64,000 nt of DNA from Campylorhamphus procurvoides (Eukaryota; Chordata; Aves; Passeriformes; Dendrocolaptidae), in assembly GCA_013396655.1 (NCBI GenBank), contig WBMV01009269.1, forward strand, positions 292,549-356,548, read 5' to 3'. The notes beneath the pieces are model-generated. The model did not search any database, had not been told where the DNA came from, and saw only the letters and a list, made by a program, of their open reading frames with translations. This document shows positions 1 to 11,999 of this stretch, one piece after another (position 1 is the first letter of the stretch; every line of letters starts with the position of its first letter). Both the position numbers and the translations under genes were made by a program.

Positions 1-2924
1 TTGCTCTTCAACCCCAAATATGAGGGATGAGATATTTGGGATGGATGTCTGTAGAGTTCTTGGCTTTACTATTTTTTAATCTGTGCTCCTGCCACTCAAC
101 TGTGCAGCAGCCCCAGTAGGGAAACCCTGGCAGGACCAGTTTGCTGATGGGGAGACAAACACAGCAAGCAAACTGCTCTCTGGGGCAAGGGGAAGTTCTT
201 GGTGCCACTACCTTTGATTTTACAAAGGCAGCAACAGCCTTTTTGCAGTGAGACAGAGCCTGACACTGCGGGCGAGCAGGCGGAGTGGGTGACTCGAGGT
301 GGGTTTGCTTGTTCATCTCTCAGTGTAGTGAACTGGTGCTTCTAAAACACCCCAGAAATGATGGTAAATGCGTTTTAAAATTTTGTGACAGTGCATGCAC
401 AAATCACCAATTAAAGACTCCCTAAGTGCCCATTAACATGATAAGTCGTAACAGCTCCAAAAGAGACATTATTGTTTATCACGTCAGCGACCCGTGGATT
501 AAGGACTCCCCAAGTACACATTGACAGGGGGAGTGGAACATCTCTGGAGCTTCAGTGCACTGCTGCAGTCAGCTGTGGAGAATGGCAGCATCGGGAGCCA
601 CGGCAGCACCCAGCCCTGCTCAGCACCCTGACCTGCTCTGCCAGGAGCTTCTGGTTCCATCAGCTCCACCATCCATCCACATCACTTTAAAACAGCCTTA
701 AAAATTAAATTCTCATTAATCTTCTCATCCCACTCATCCCCAGCCTGCCTCGTCAACCTGCGACAATTTGAGCAGGAATAAGATCTGTTTCAGAGCCACT
801 GACAATCACTGCACCTACTATTTTCTAACAGGGGTTTTTTTACTCTTTTATTTGCAAATAGCAGCAGTTTGTGCTGAAAAATCTTCACTTTGAATGGAAA
901 AAGCACAGTTTTCCCAAGCCAAAATATTACAGCCAAAAATGGAAGCATTTAGCAGGGGCTGTGCTGCCACGGAGCCTTGTGGGAGCTGTAGTCCTGCAGC
1001 TCCCAGCACTGCCTTGCTCAGCCCTGGGACATGCCACCATGCCCTCACCTTCCCTCCTGTGGGAGCTCCTGTTCTTCTGAAGGGCATGGTCCTGGCTCCT
1101 GAATTTCACTTGGGTTCAAAGGGCTCCATTTCCAATTGTTTCTCCTGTTTCTCTCACTCTGCCTCCAGCTCCTTGGCCATGGCCACGAGGGAAGAGCAGG
1201 AATGGCACCATTTCTTGCTCTTCACCAACACCATCATTCAGGGACCCCAGCATGTTCAGGGGGCACAGTGAGAGCAGAGGCTGCCAGGAGGGTTCCCATC
1301 CCCAGAGAGGCACACATGGGACATTGCTGAGCCCCCATAAGTTCTGCCTTCCCATCTGGACCCCCAGCTCTGCCTTTCACCAGCAGAGCGAGGGCTGGGG
1401 CTGTGGGTGCTGGTGACTGGCGGCATAGCTGAGCTGATGCTGTGCCAGGGTGGGACAGCTGGCAATCCCTGCTCAGTGGGATCATGTCTCTTAATTTCCA
1501 GGCACCCTTATTCCAGGCCAGGCCAGCTAATTATACACAATACACAGTTTGTGCAGGAAGCACCAATTCCCAGGCCTGTAAACATCCCCTTTCCCATTCC
1601 AGCTGCACTGACAGAGTTGTACAGTTCAATTTCTACTGAAGCCCTCATACACTGTCTGGTCCCATGAAGGGCTTTCGGCTTTACTCTGCTCATCCCAATT
1701 ATTGTCTCAGGACCTCAAGTCAGGCAGGATTCAGACTGAATTCCCCAAATCTCTCCATTAAACAGTTCTCTTCTTGTGAGAACCTATTTATTCAAGATGC
1801 AAATGACAGGCTCCCTCCCCAAATGAAATCATTTTCATCCAGAGCCAAATAACACACTTTAGTCTTCCTGGCATGAAGTGGTGAGCTATTAAAAATGGGA
1901 AGGAAATACAGTCAGGCAACTCCATTCCTCGCTTCAGGCCTTCTTCATCAATATTTCACGTAGGGAACCACAACTCCATTTTAATGGGAGCCCAGATGGC
2001 AGCTCTGTGAGCATGCAGAGCAATGGCCAGGAATCTGCAGCACCTGTTGAACCCGGGACTGGCTCCGTGGATGGGCAAAGCAGGGCCCCTCTGCCTCAGT
2101 GTCCCTGGTACCAGTCTCAAACAGCCCCGGTACAACTGGTGTCCAGCAGTTCCTGGCTCCAAAGGGCTGTTCCCTGCTGGTAGTTCCCAGGGAGGGGGAA
2201 CCAGAAACTCACTGGGGAGGATGCTCATGGTGAGGTGGGTGCTCCTGGCTCTGTTCCTGGCTCTGTCCGTCACCAAGTCATGGTTTGACCTTGAAAAAAG
2301 CACCAAAGACCAGATTCTGATCTCGCAGATGTTGCACCCAGCCCCAAGTTTTGCCTAGATTCCACACTAAGATTACACCAGTGCCTGACACGGTGGTCCC
2401 AAACCCACCTGTGGCTGGATTCCTGCCTGAGGTAAGAGCTGAGGGGTTGAGCAGGAGGAGAAGGTAGGTTAGAGCAGGGCCAGTCAGGCCAGGGAAGGCA
2501 TGTCCCTGCTCCTCACTCTGGTTTCTGCTCTCTCCATTCCTGCAGCCCTGTAGGGACGCTCCAGGGAGATGGAAGGCTCTTGGAGATAACAGGCTCCATT
2601 ACAATGGAAGAGGAGTGTGTTATTGGATCCAAGAGCTACAGGAACAGAGATGAATAATGAGTCTATAGCACATCCACTTGTTTGCCTCAATATTCAGACT
2701 TGGCTTCTTTCCCTTAGATCCAGTACTAACAAACCTGTATTTGAAATTCCCCCAAGTGTACCGTAACCATGCCAATGTGTTCGCAACTTCCTCCTGGCAC
2801 GCTGCTGGTACCGTGCAATTACACCTGACACCGTGTATTTAGTGGGTTTCATTCAAATTAAACACTGTGCTGGGCGGTGTTTAAGGCAGGGTCTGTCTCC
2901 AGCCTCACAGCCGTGCCAAAAACC
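1..2924. other. Non-coding block, no gene recognised
   Basis: This stretch is mixed-composition unique DNA. Open frames reach only about 125 codons (894-1271, plus strand), overlap frames on the other strand and resemble no protein family I know. AT-rich patches lie near 340-480, 690-860 and 1850-1990, and the rest is GC-richer with few CpGs. I see no LINE tail, LTR, tRNA or simple repeat. A short exon could be missed here because exons cannot be called from one genome by eye. Confidence 0.6.
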
Positions 2925-2987
2925 GCACACATGCGCACACAAGCACACATGTACACACACACACACCCCCTTACACACACACACATC
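2925..2987. repeat. Imperfect (CA)n microsatellite
   Basis: An interrupted run of CA dinucleotides, with TG, GC and CCCCCTT interruptions. It is long enough to be length-polymorphic. A 180-codon plus-strand frame at 2833-3375 runs straight through it, translating to alternating His and Thr, which is one reason I do not accept that frame as a gene. Confidence 0.9.
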
Positions 2988-4364
2988 ACCTGTGCAGGTG
3001 CCCAGACCCCAGCCCAACCCAGTCTTGCCCCGTGATGCTGTGCTGCGACATCCCAGTGATGTGCCCTTTGCCACGGTGCTCTTGCCCCACAGCCAGCACA
3101 GGTACCCCACGGTCAGGTGCCACTCAGGCTCCCTTCGGTGCCGGGGCTGCAGGAGGGGTGGCATGGGCCACATCCTCACTGGAATGAGGGTCCAGCATGG
3201 CACAGGGTGGGGGTCCTGTGCCGAGGAGCCCCCCGCCTCAGGACAGTGGGTGCAGGGGGAATGCCGAGCTGTGCCACTGGCTGCTGCCTGTGCCGAGCAG
3301 ATGAGTAATCAAAACTCTCGTTCCCAGCTCTGGTGCCAGGATGGGAACCCAAGCCATTCACATGCTAATGACTAGGGAGAGCAGGAGTCTGTGCAGAGCC
3401 ACTCTGCCTGCCCTGACTGCAGCCTTGGGATGCTTCCCAAACCTCTCATGTCCCTCCGTGCCAACACCAGGGAGGGATTGATTGGGCTTGCAGACATGTT
3501 GGGCATCCTTCTCCTCTAGCTAAGCCACAAGAACCCCCAAGGCTGGGCCCCAAAAGCATCTCCACAGCCTCATCCCTGGGAGATGCCACCCTGGGAGATT
3601 GGTGCTGGAAAACAGCTTCGGGGTCGGGGCATGGTGAGAAGGGCTTGCTGTGTTGGTGTCAGGGTGTGAGGAGAAGGATTTCCTGTGCTGATTCCCTCTG
3701 TTCCCACCCACAGGGACAGGAGAGTGGTGTCACTGTGTCCTGAGACCCACCAAGAGCTGAGGTTGTAGCTGGCAGCACTGACCCTGAGTGCAGCCTCCTG
3801 GTCCCTTATCCTTGATTAGTGTCTCCAGCACTCTGGCTGCTGGCTGGGAGCTCCCCAGGATTATACAGAGAAAGTTAACAAGGATCAGCAGGGCAATTGT
3901 GAAGTAATGGGAGCTCTTAAGGGTTTATTTTATTGAAATATTTTAACATTAAATCAGCAATTTCAATGTCAATAGTGGAAGCTGTTTCTGTACTTGTCAG
4001 TGAATTTTTACTGGGGGCAGAGCAGGGCTGAGTGCTGGGTCCTTCACCTTGCATAGCAAAAAGGGTCTATTAATTAGTAACTAATGCCATTAACAGCACC
4101 CTCAGGGTCTCCTGCCTCTCACTGTCCCACAGGCACCCACAAGCACCACATGTGTGTTCTGGAGTGCTGTGAACCCCCAGAGCTCTGATCACCAGGCTGT
4201 GGCTTTGGGGACAAGGGGGTGGCTGGAGAGGGGACCCTGACCCTGCTGCCCAGCCCTGACACCATCTCACTGAGCTCTGTAGCTCCAAGGGCTTCTCCTG
4301 CCTTCCATCACCCAGCATGCTGGATGGGGCTCTCACTCGTGACAGGGATATTGGATTGCTCTCC
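2988..4364. other. Non-coding block, no gene recognised
   Basis: GC-rich, CpG-poor unique sequence up to about 3880, then an AT-rich patch at about 3900-4090 that contains ATTAATTAG-like homeodomain-type cores. No recognisable repeat or coding similarity is visible. Confidence 0.55.
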
Positions 4365-4625
4365 TGAACATGTATGAAGTATATGAAATGTTATAGACAA
4401 TAAATACATTTAAAAGCTGGGGCTAGAGTGTATCAGCTGAGCGATTTCCCCGCAGTGAAAGAAGCTGGGAACAGGAGCAGTGAAGTCACAATGATCCTAT
4501 TTCAGACTTCTCCCGGCATCTGCAATAACATCAGCGCCATCCAAAAAGCAACAACACACAGTTTATGAGCACCTGAAGTGCCCGTTGTACCTGTATTTAC
4601 TCCATTAGGTTGTGTCACATCGCAT
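4365..4625. promoter_or_regulatory. Candidate conserved non-coding element
   Basis: An AT-rich island of unique sequence in GC-richer surroundings. It keeps several CpGs (for example in GAGCG, CCCGC and CAGCGCC contexts) and has no repeat signature or open frame of note. That composition is common for vertebrate conserved enhancers, but conservation itself cannot be seen from one sequence, so this is a candidate only. Confidence 0.25.
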
Positions 4626-5079
4626 TTGAACTGGAGACTTTGCAGCTCAGGCTGCTCCCTCGCTGCAGGAGGCAGGAGGAATCCTCCCAGGTGAGGGAAG
4701 GATCCTGTAGAGCTTCCTTGCCACTGGGACTGCTAAAGAAACTGGGGTATTCGTACCATGGCAGGCAGCTGCCATCGTGGGCAGCACCTGCTGATGGGAA
4801 CATTCACAGTGGGCAGGATCCAGGGTGGGCAGCATCTCTGGAAAAGTTCACAACTCCCGCTCTAAACTTTAGAGGAGCAGATAAAATACAGTAGAACGAA
4901 ATGGAAAGAGGGTAAAACATGAGGATTCTGAAAAAATAGATATGTAGGCAGTGGTGCCCAAGGCAGTACCACCAGTGCCACCACAGTCCATCACGGATTG
5001 GTGTCCCCACAAGGGGCAGGTGAGAGGGAACACACTCATCAGCACTGCCACAGGTTGGGGTGACCCTGACAATTGCCAT

Positions 5080-5460
5080 AGACAGTAATTTCTATATTTT
5101 AACAATAGGTGGAGGGGGAAAAAACCATCCAGTTTCTAATTAACACAGCCACAGCTCCGTGCAAACTTTGAGGTGATTCCATCTCTCCTGCTTTGGTGAT
5201 TTTGGGAGAACATGAACCATCCAATTATCCAATCATTTCTACACTGCCTGAGTAGCAGCTAAGAAAGGGGAAAGGTCATCACATTCCAGAGAGCAGGACT
5301 AAAATGCCTTCATTTTCTCTAATATCTGTCTGTTTAATTACTGAAACAATTGTTTGAACATTTTAATATATTAATTTAGCAGGGGGATAATTGTATGATT
5401 ACAAATTCACTTCTAATTGTGTGATTAAAAATTCACTTGGGTGGTGATCAACTGAAAAGT
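5080..5460. promoter_or_regulatory. Candidate conserved non-coding element with a direct repeat
   Basis: An AT-rich island with several TTAAT and CAATTG cores. It contains a 24-bp direct repeat with two mismatches (5389-5412 and 5415-5438), giving two copies of a TGATTA-AAATTCACTT module. There is no coding potential. A regulatory role is inferred from composition only. Confidence 0.25.
5389..5438 (+). repeat. 24-bp tandem direct repeat
   Basis: Two copies 26 bp apart start to start, separated by only two bases. They differ at two positions (TATGATTAC versus TGTGATTAA). Both copies carry a TGATTA core and end in AAATTCACTT. This is either a recent local duplication or a duplicated binding site. 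Confidence 0.8.
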
Positions 5461-6068
5461 TGGAGCTTGCACTGAAATGAAATCTGGGATTTGTATGGGG
5501 AAAAAAAAGGAAGAGGGAATGTGTTGGATTCTGTGCTCCCTCCCACGGTCTCACCACAGCCCAGGGCTCTGCTGCCCCCTTGCCCACACCCCTCCTGAGC
5601 AATGGGGATCAGGGTTCAGGCAGGGTGGGGACACAGGGACCCAAGAGAAGTGAGATCCCTGGGGCCGACCAGCCTGTCCCCATATCCCATAGGATGTGCT
5701 CATCCCTCCTGGCTCCCCTGTCCAGCAGCATTCCTTGTGCTGCTGCAAGTTTCAATTATCAAAGAAGTTCCCCGATTTCTGCCTTTGCTCAGTATCTTCT
5801 GAAGGATCTCATTCCAGACAACAATTCTATAATCCAACCATGACAGGACAATCAGTCACACTCTAAATTAAGCATCTCAAATAAGGATTTATTAGAATTA
5901 ATCAGACAATTAATGTATGGCCATTAAATAGAGTTTATTAAAATACATCTAACTGTATTAACTATTTAATAGGAGAGATATCGGTTGCGGAGTTGGCAAA
6001 AGGCTTTCCAGTTGTCCTCTCTCTCCCAAATTCCAGCAGGCAGCACCTCAAGGGCAAGATCCAGGTGA
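5461..6068. other. Non-coding block, no gene recognised
   Basis: GC-richer sequence to about 5850, followed by an AT-rich patch (5860-5980) with repeated TTAAT and ATTAA words. Nothing else is recognisable. Confidence 0.5.
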
Positions 6069-6126
6069 TGAGGAGGAGGGGAAAGAGGAGCAGAAGAAGG
6101 AGAAGGAGAAGAAGGAAGAGGACAGG
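6069..6126 (+). repeat. Polypurine (GGA/GAA)n tract
   Basis: About 58 bases that are almost entirely A and G, built from GAGGAG, AGAAGA and AAGGAG steps, interrupted only by single pyrimidines. In the plus-strand frame it reads as a run of Arg and Lys, which is a low-complexity artefact. Mirror-symmetric purine tracts of this kind can form triplex DNA. Confidence 0.85.
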
Positions 6127-7369
6127 ACTGAGGAGTGCTCAGCCCCAGAGACCCAGTCAGGATGGAGGTCCAGGGGTCCCTCCTTCTGCTGCAGGCTGGT
6201 TCTGCAGGAGGTGCATCCCAGGATGCTCAGATGCTGTCAGCCTCAGCCTAAGCAGCTCCAGCAGCATCATTACTGCCCTAGGAGGTAAATGGAAGCCTTT
6301 TAAGTAAAGCGGCACTAAGAGGGCAGAGCAGAAGCCACCACAGCCCCTCTGGGTCCCTGGCAGGGCTGTCCAGGGGCCATGGCACTGTGCAAGCTCTGGG
6401 GCTGGTACCAGCACCCCAGTCCCTGCTGAGCACCCCTGGGGCTGCCCAGACCAGAGCTGGGTTTCTCTTGGTCACAACTTCACTTCCATCTGGCATCGCT
6501 GCCTTCCTCTTCCCACTCTCCTCTGAAGTGTCTCCATCACCTCGAGTGCCACACTCTGGATCGTCCCATTTATCCTTTGCACTTGTGTGGAGCTTTACAC
6601 TTGCAAAGTGGCCCTTAACTAATTAATCAGATGTTAATGATTCCTCCAAGGTGCAGCAGAGCAGACAGCTATCAATCCTTGCCTCTCCCTCTGCATCTCC
6701 CCCGCCTCCACAATTAGATTCCAGCCGATCTTCCTCCTGCTTTGCTCTGTTTTCCCTGTGGCCTCTGTTCTGGGGAAGGACGGCACAGCAAGCATCCATC
6801 AGCGCTGTGCTCATTACTGGTGCACACTGAGCTGGCTTTGGCTGCCTTTCCTGCTGGTAATTCCAGCCTGGGAGCATGGGAAGGCCAGGCAGGGAGCATG
6901 GGAAGGCCAGGCAGGGAGCACGGGAAGGCACAGCAGGGAACATGCATGGGCAGGCTGCAGACATTTGGTTTAGTCTGAGAAAGCAAAGCTGTTTTTAGAA
7001 AAAGGATGTGCTCCAGAGCCATCCCACGCCACCCACTCTCCTTGATGGCCCAGGAGGGAGATGGCATCTCCTGGGTGTCCTCGGGAAGGGAGGTGGATGT
7101 TCCTGTGTTCTAAGGGAGCAGGTGCAGGGCAGGGGCTGCTCCATCTCACTGGCTGGCAGTGGCTGTGGCATCTCTGCAAACAGACCTAACCTTCCAGGAA
7201 AGCAAAACACCCTGTTCCCCAAAGCAGGATTCGGCTCCAGAGACCTAGCACAGAATTAGGCAAAGCTCCTCATTCTCTGCAGCATGTGATGGATCTGACC
7301 TGCAGGGCTCTGCACTTCCATTTCCTAATGAAACAATGGGGAGGGAAGGAAGGGGAAAAGGGCAAAGCA
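6127..7369. other. Non-coding block, no gene recognised
   Basis: GC-rich, CpG-poor unique sequence containing one minisatellite (described separately). Open frames reach 117 codons on the minus strand (6714-7067) with no recognisable domain. Confidence 0.55.
6870..6956 (+). repeat. 22-bp minisatellite, about four units
   Basis: Two identical 22-bp units (6870-6891 and 6892-6913) begin GGGAGCATGGGAAGG. A third diverged unit is at 6914-6935 and a fourth, more degraded one at 6936-6956. The two identical units suggest recent or ongoing slippage or unequal exchange. Other-frame translations show a repeated Gly-Lys-Ala pattern caused by the repeat. Confidence 0.9.
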
Positions 7370-7505
7370 AAAATACAGATCTTTATGATATGCAAAAATA
7401 TTCCAAGACTATGCAAATTAAGCAATTTAGCCTTGCAGGCATTTCTCTGCACACCGGTATTAAAAGTTCCCAGTCTGGAATTGCCATTTCTAATCACAAA
7501 TGGGA
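7370..7505. promoter_or_regulatory. AT-rich island with a POU octamer
   Basis: A short AT-rich island with a consensus octamer ATGCAAAT at 7411-7418, followed directly by TAAGCAATTTAG. The 180-codon plus-strand frame that crosses it (7286-7828) has no known domain. A regulatory role is inferred. Confidence 0.25.
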
Positions 7506-9195
7506 TACAAGGCAGGTGGAGCTGGAGCTGGGGCTGGGCAGACACGGGGTGTGCAGGGCAGAACTGGACCCTGCTGTGCCTGTGCTCTGGCTGTGGGTTC
7601 CTGATGGCACAGAGCCTGGAGGGACATCAGCTCTCAGTGCTCAGAGCTGCCCAGGCAGGGGGGTGGGCAGAGGTCCATGGAGAAATCAGCTGGAGTTTAA
7701 CTGAGCTCTGGCCCAAGATGGAACCGAGGACTCCAAGTCACCCCCTCCCATCATGCCCACACCCCAGTGAACCTCCCACCCCTAAACTGGGAAGGACTGG
7801 GGAGGCGAGAGGAGCGTGTCCTGAGTAGAACTGGGGTTCATGAGGGGTTCTGAAGGAGCACCTGAAATCCATAATTATAATTCCAATAATGGCAACTCCA
7901 TGAGCAGAGCAGACATGCTGAATTCAGCCCAGCAGTGGTGATAGAGCCTGGCAGGGCTTATCAGAGGGAGCAGCAGATCCCATTGGGAATGAACAGCGCT
8001 GCGAGCACAGAGCAAACACCCCTCACCCAGCCACCAGCTGCTGCTGGAGAGCCTCTCCCCTCCCCAAATTCCCAGGTGAGGTCCCCTGCCACTGACAATG
8101 TGTGTCCCAGGACTGTGCCCTGGTGCTGGGACTGCTGACCCGTGTCCCTTGGTGGCCCTGGCCCTGCTGGCAGCCCCCTGGCCCTGCTGGCAGCCCCTCT
8201 GCTGCCCTCCATGCAGGCAGGAGCACAGGGGCAGGGTTGGGGCTGCCCCTTGTCCCCCACCTTCTGCAAAGAGTCACCGAAAATACCCAGGCAAAGACGC
8301 CAGGAAGGATGTGGACTTAGGAGAAAACCAACCTGAGCTCTAAGGAAAAAGGAGAGGGAGCTGATTCCTTGTGGATCTTGTGAAAGTGCAGAGGAAACAA
8401 CTGGACTTGAAATCACTAAGGATCTTGTGATTCTTGTATTTTGAGATGGCTTGTTTGTGTGTATTAAAATAATTTATTTTAATAATTTACTTAAGAAACT
8501 GGCTGTTTCTGTCAGTTTTGTCTCCAAGGATGCTATTGCTGTTCAATTTCTGAATCTTTCTAGAAGTCCATTCTTTTCATTTTGCTTTTCTTCATTTTTT
8601 CCTCCAAGGAATTATGAATTTCATTCTTTCACAGCCATTCCCTAACAGCCTGCTGCCTTCACATTCCCGATCCATTCCTCTGCTGATTAGTACCAGACCC
8701 AGAAGAGTTTCCTCTCCCTTTGTATTTATATCTTTAGTTACAAATGGTTTGGTGCAGAGCCCTGTGAAATAACCTGGAATGGGGGAGTGAAAGAAGAGAC
8801 AGAGGAAACAGCTTTTGTTTGGCCAAAGTCCGAGGGGAGAGGAGAGGACAAGCTTTGGAAATGCAAAAGGCAGCTGAAGAAAAAAGTCATGCACTGCTGG
8901 CTCCTGCAGGAAGAAAGGGAATTTGGGCTTTGTATTAAGGATAAAGAGGCTTTTCAGGACAGGAAGGACAAGCAGCTGTAGGGAAAGGCTCAATCCCTGC
9001 TCCTGCATTGCCTGTTATCTCCTTGTTCTCAGAGTGAGTGCAAGGGCCAGGCAGGTTGGAGCTGATCTCCAGCAGGGTCTCTGAGCCCCTGGGTGTCCCC
9101 ACAATGGGATTTATACAAAAGGGGACTGGCCATGGCCACTGGCTGCTCTGGGTTTCAGTTCCCACGAACCCTGCTGAAGACAGGAGTGCTGAAAT
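7506..9195. other. Non-coding block, no gene recognised
   Basis: A GC-rich part (7500-8340) is followed by a more AT-rich part (8400-8800). Open frames of up to 151 codons (7961-8416, minus) occur in the GC-rich part and have no similarity I recognise. A perfect 20-bp tandem duplication lies at 8156-8195. Confidence 0.55.
8156..8195 (+). repeat. Perfect 20-bp tandem duplication
   Basis: Two identical adjacent copies (8156-8175 and 8176-8195) of a unit that starts CCCTGGCCCTGC and ends TGGCAGCC. In one frame it gives a repeated Leu-Ala-Ala pattern, but no gene is supported. Confidence 0.9.
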
Positions 9196-9270
9196 CCCCT
9201 GCTCCTGCCCCTATCCATACCCCTGCCCATATACCTGCCTGTACCCCTGCCCCTGTCCCTGCCCATCCCC
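9196..9270 (+). repeat. Degenerate C-rich minisatellite
   Basis: Repeats of a short pyrimidine-rich unit of about 6-12 bp (CCCTGCCC with variable TATAC or ATAC inserts). In translation it produces an artefactual Pro-Cys-Pro-Tyr pattern. Confidence 0.8.
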
Positions 9271-9319
9271 AGTAGCTCCTGCCCAACAACACCAAGAGGC
9301 TTTTGAGGAGTCATTTCCC

Positions 9320-9500
9320 AATTCCATACCAGACTAATGACATCAGACTAATAAGCAAGGGAAGTGTAAACAATGGTGTCAAAGGAAATTTAATTATTGG
9401 CAATATAATATGATTGTTATTAATACAATTAGATTCTCTAATTGCATTAGTAAAACAAAAAACTAGCTCCAAGTCACTAATTTGATTGAAATTTCCAGCT
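9320..9500. promoter_or_regulatory. AT-rich island with homeodomain-type cores
   Basis: About 180 bp of AT-rich unique sequence with several TAAT/ATTA cores (for example TTTAATTATTGG and CAATTAG). It has no repeat signature or coding frame. It could be a small regulatory element or simply an AT-rich isochore patch. Confidence 0.2.
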
Positions 9501-10251
9501 GAATGAGCTCCAGCCCTTCTCTCCAGGATGATGGGCCTTGGACATGACCTGTGGCACAAGGGCAAGGACCTGTAGCACTGCCTGACCCAACCTCAGCCCA
9601 GCACAGGGCAATGCCAGAGGTGACAATGACCGAGATGCCCCATGGCAGAGGCTGCAGCAGGGACCGTGCACGGGGGCAAGACTCCCATGACCCCATTTAA
9701 ACCTCAGCCCTGGATGTTCCTGGTCAGTCCAGCATCATCCCACATCCTGCTGCTGGCCTGGGGGAGTGGTGCCACTGCTGGGCAGGCAGAGATGCCACTG
9801 ATGGGCTTGTATGCATCGTAAAGAAAACATTCTCAAACTTTTGGATTTTGCATGTAAGAGTCGGACAATGTTGAAATCCCTCCTGGTGCCTGTTATTCCT
9901 GCCCAGCAGAGCTGGCCCAGGGCTCCAGCCATGTGCACAGTGTGCAGAGAGCAGCTCAGCTGCCTGGGCAGCACTTCCAATTACGGGTGATCAAAACCTA
10001 ATTATTGACTTTAATAAGAGTGGAATCCAGCCTGAAGAATCCGAGAACAATTATTCTGGGTTCCTGTTACATTAAACAGGAGTGACAGGACAGCTCCCTT
10101 CCCTTGCTGTGTGGAGATCTGAGCTGGAGAAAAGCTGAATAAAACCTCGGTCTGATGCATTTTGTTTTGTTCCCAGTGCAGGCAGTGGAGCAGCAGCAGA
10201 TCTCAGCCCAGGGCACTGCGAGCACACTTGTGGGACACCCAGGGTGTGGGT
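9501..10251. other. Non-coding block, no gene recognised
   Basis: Unique sequence of mixed composition with no repeat, exon-like similarity or structural RNA that I can recognise. Confidence 0.55.
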
Positions 10252-10455
10252 TCATGGACTCACAGAATGGTTTGGGTTGGACAGGACCTTAAAGCTCATC
10301 TTGTTCCACCCCCTGCCATGGGCAGAGACACCTTCCAATAGCCCAGGTTGCTCCAAGCCCCATCCAACCTGGCCTTGGACACTCCAGGGATCCAGGGGCA
10401 GCCACAGCTTCTCTGGGCAACCTGTTCCAGGGCCTGCCCACCCTCACGTTCCCCT
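10252..10455 (-). mobile_element. CR1 LINE 3'-end fragment (dead)
   Basis: On the minus strand this matches the familiar avian CR1 3' region. The plus strand starts with the reverse complement of the CR1 terminus (TCACAGAATGGTTTGGGTTGG), followed by the segments for the final ORF2 codons (CCTGGCCTTGGACACTCC, GGGCAACCTGTTCCAGGGCC). Only about 200 bp of an element of several kilobases is present, which is the usual 5' truncation, so it cannot encode reverse transcriptase. The subfamily was not assigned. Confidence 0.93.
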
Positions 10456-11999
10456 TCCTGGCCTGTTCTGATCTGATGTTGCACACGTAGCAATTAAAAA
10501 ACTGAGCTCAAGAAAAAAAAAATTGCCTTGGGAAAAAGTTTTCATGTGGAAGCAACAGCTTGCTGGAATAAGGAGGAACTTTTAAGCAGTTTTCCCCACA
10601 TTCCCACAGAAATTTTTCTCATTATTTGAATTAATATAGAAAACAACATGTAAATTTTAAATACATACATGTCTGTGCAGGACTAAAAGTCACTCTGCAG
10701 CTCACTGGCACTCTGCAGGGTTTGCAGGCATCGGGATCTGTTCCTAGGTGGTCTCCCAACACTGTGGGAAAGCTTCAGCCCCATTCACCCAGCCCCAGGG
10801 TGTGGGGCTCCAAAACCCATGAGGAGCATCATCTCCATCCTGCGGGATGCTCAGGACACCAGGGCTGGGCTCCTGTCCCACTGCCAGCTCGGAACACGGG
10901 CTGCTGGCAGCAGCTTCCCAAGATTTATCACTTCTCTAAGTGTGTGAGAATTGAGACAATTTTTTCAGCTGTGCATTATCCACCCACTGGACTGTGACGG
11001 CTCTTTGTGAGCTGTGACGCTGCATCCTATAAAAGCTGTATTTAGGATCTAGTTTAAAATTCATACTTTCTACCACATAGAACATAACAGCTCCTTGGGA
11101 ACTGGTTCAATGATTATAACATAGATAAGTTTGTGGAGGTATTTTTTGAAGAAACCCTTTTATTCAGAGGCTGTTTTAAAGAGATGCCCCATGGCCCACC
11201 TATGCCCAGGCACAGCCCTCGAGCTGCCCTTGCACAGGGCAGGGAAGGTGGCTGGGCTGGAGATGGGGCAGAGCAGAGACACATATCCACATATATGGAA
11301 GAAATTCTCCTGTCAGGATGCCCAGGGCAGTGGTCAATTCCCCATCTCTGGAAGTGCTCAAAAAACACGTGTGCGTGGCACTTGAGGCCATGGTTTAGTG
11401 GTGAACACAGTGGTGATGCTGTGTTGACAGTTTGACTCAGTATTCTTACAGGTCTTTTTCATCTTAATGATCCCACACTTCTATGCCAGCCCTACTGGCT
11501 CTGCTCCTGCTGCTCACTTGGTGCCCCAACCCCTCCTAACTTCCAACCCCTTCACTTGGTGCCCAAACCCCTCTTCCAGCACCATCCCTTTCATGTCTGA
11601 CCTGTGTGATTACCCAGCTCGGGGTTTGCTGGTCTGGTCACAGCATCTCATTCCGTCTGGCACTGGGAGGCATTGGAAGCTGGGCTGGGTTTTTTTCCCC
11701 ACATTCACATTAGAGTTTATTAAATCCTCATTCCAATTGAATGTATTAAGTTCCTAATCCCATTACAGCCAATTAGCCGGCTCTCCTGGTGTGCACAGGG
11801 TGTGCGGGCTGGGAGCCCAGTGCTGGTGCCAGTGCCACCCATCACTCTCCCAGGCAAAATGAGAGTATCTGCCTCAAAATAAGGGCATAAAACCACTTTT
11901 TAGAACAAAATTTTTCTTTGTTTCTAGCAAAAAAGCAGATTTATGGGTTAACAAACATCTACGATTGGCCTCTGAAGAAATACACTCAGGTAGACAGGA
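10456..11999. other. Non-coding block, no gene recognised
   Basis: AT-rich sequence just after the CR1 copy (10490-10720), then GC-richer sequence, then AT-rich patches near 11,000-11,130 and 11,690-11,780. No repeat or gene is recognised. Confidence 0.5.

Noticed and set aside
2833..3375. 180-codon plus-strand open frame
   Set aside because: Its centre is a translated (CA)n microsatellite giving His/Thr repeats.
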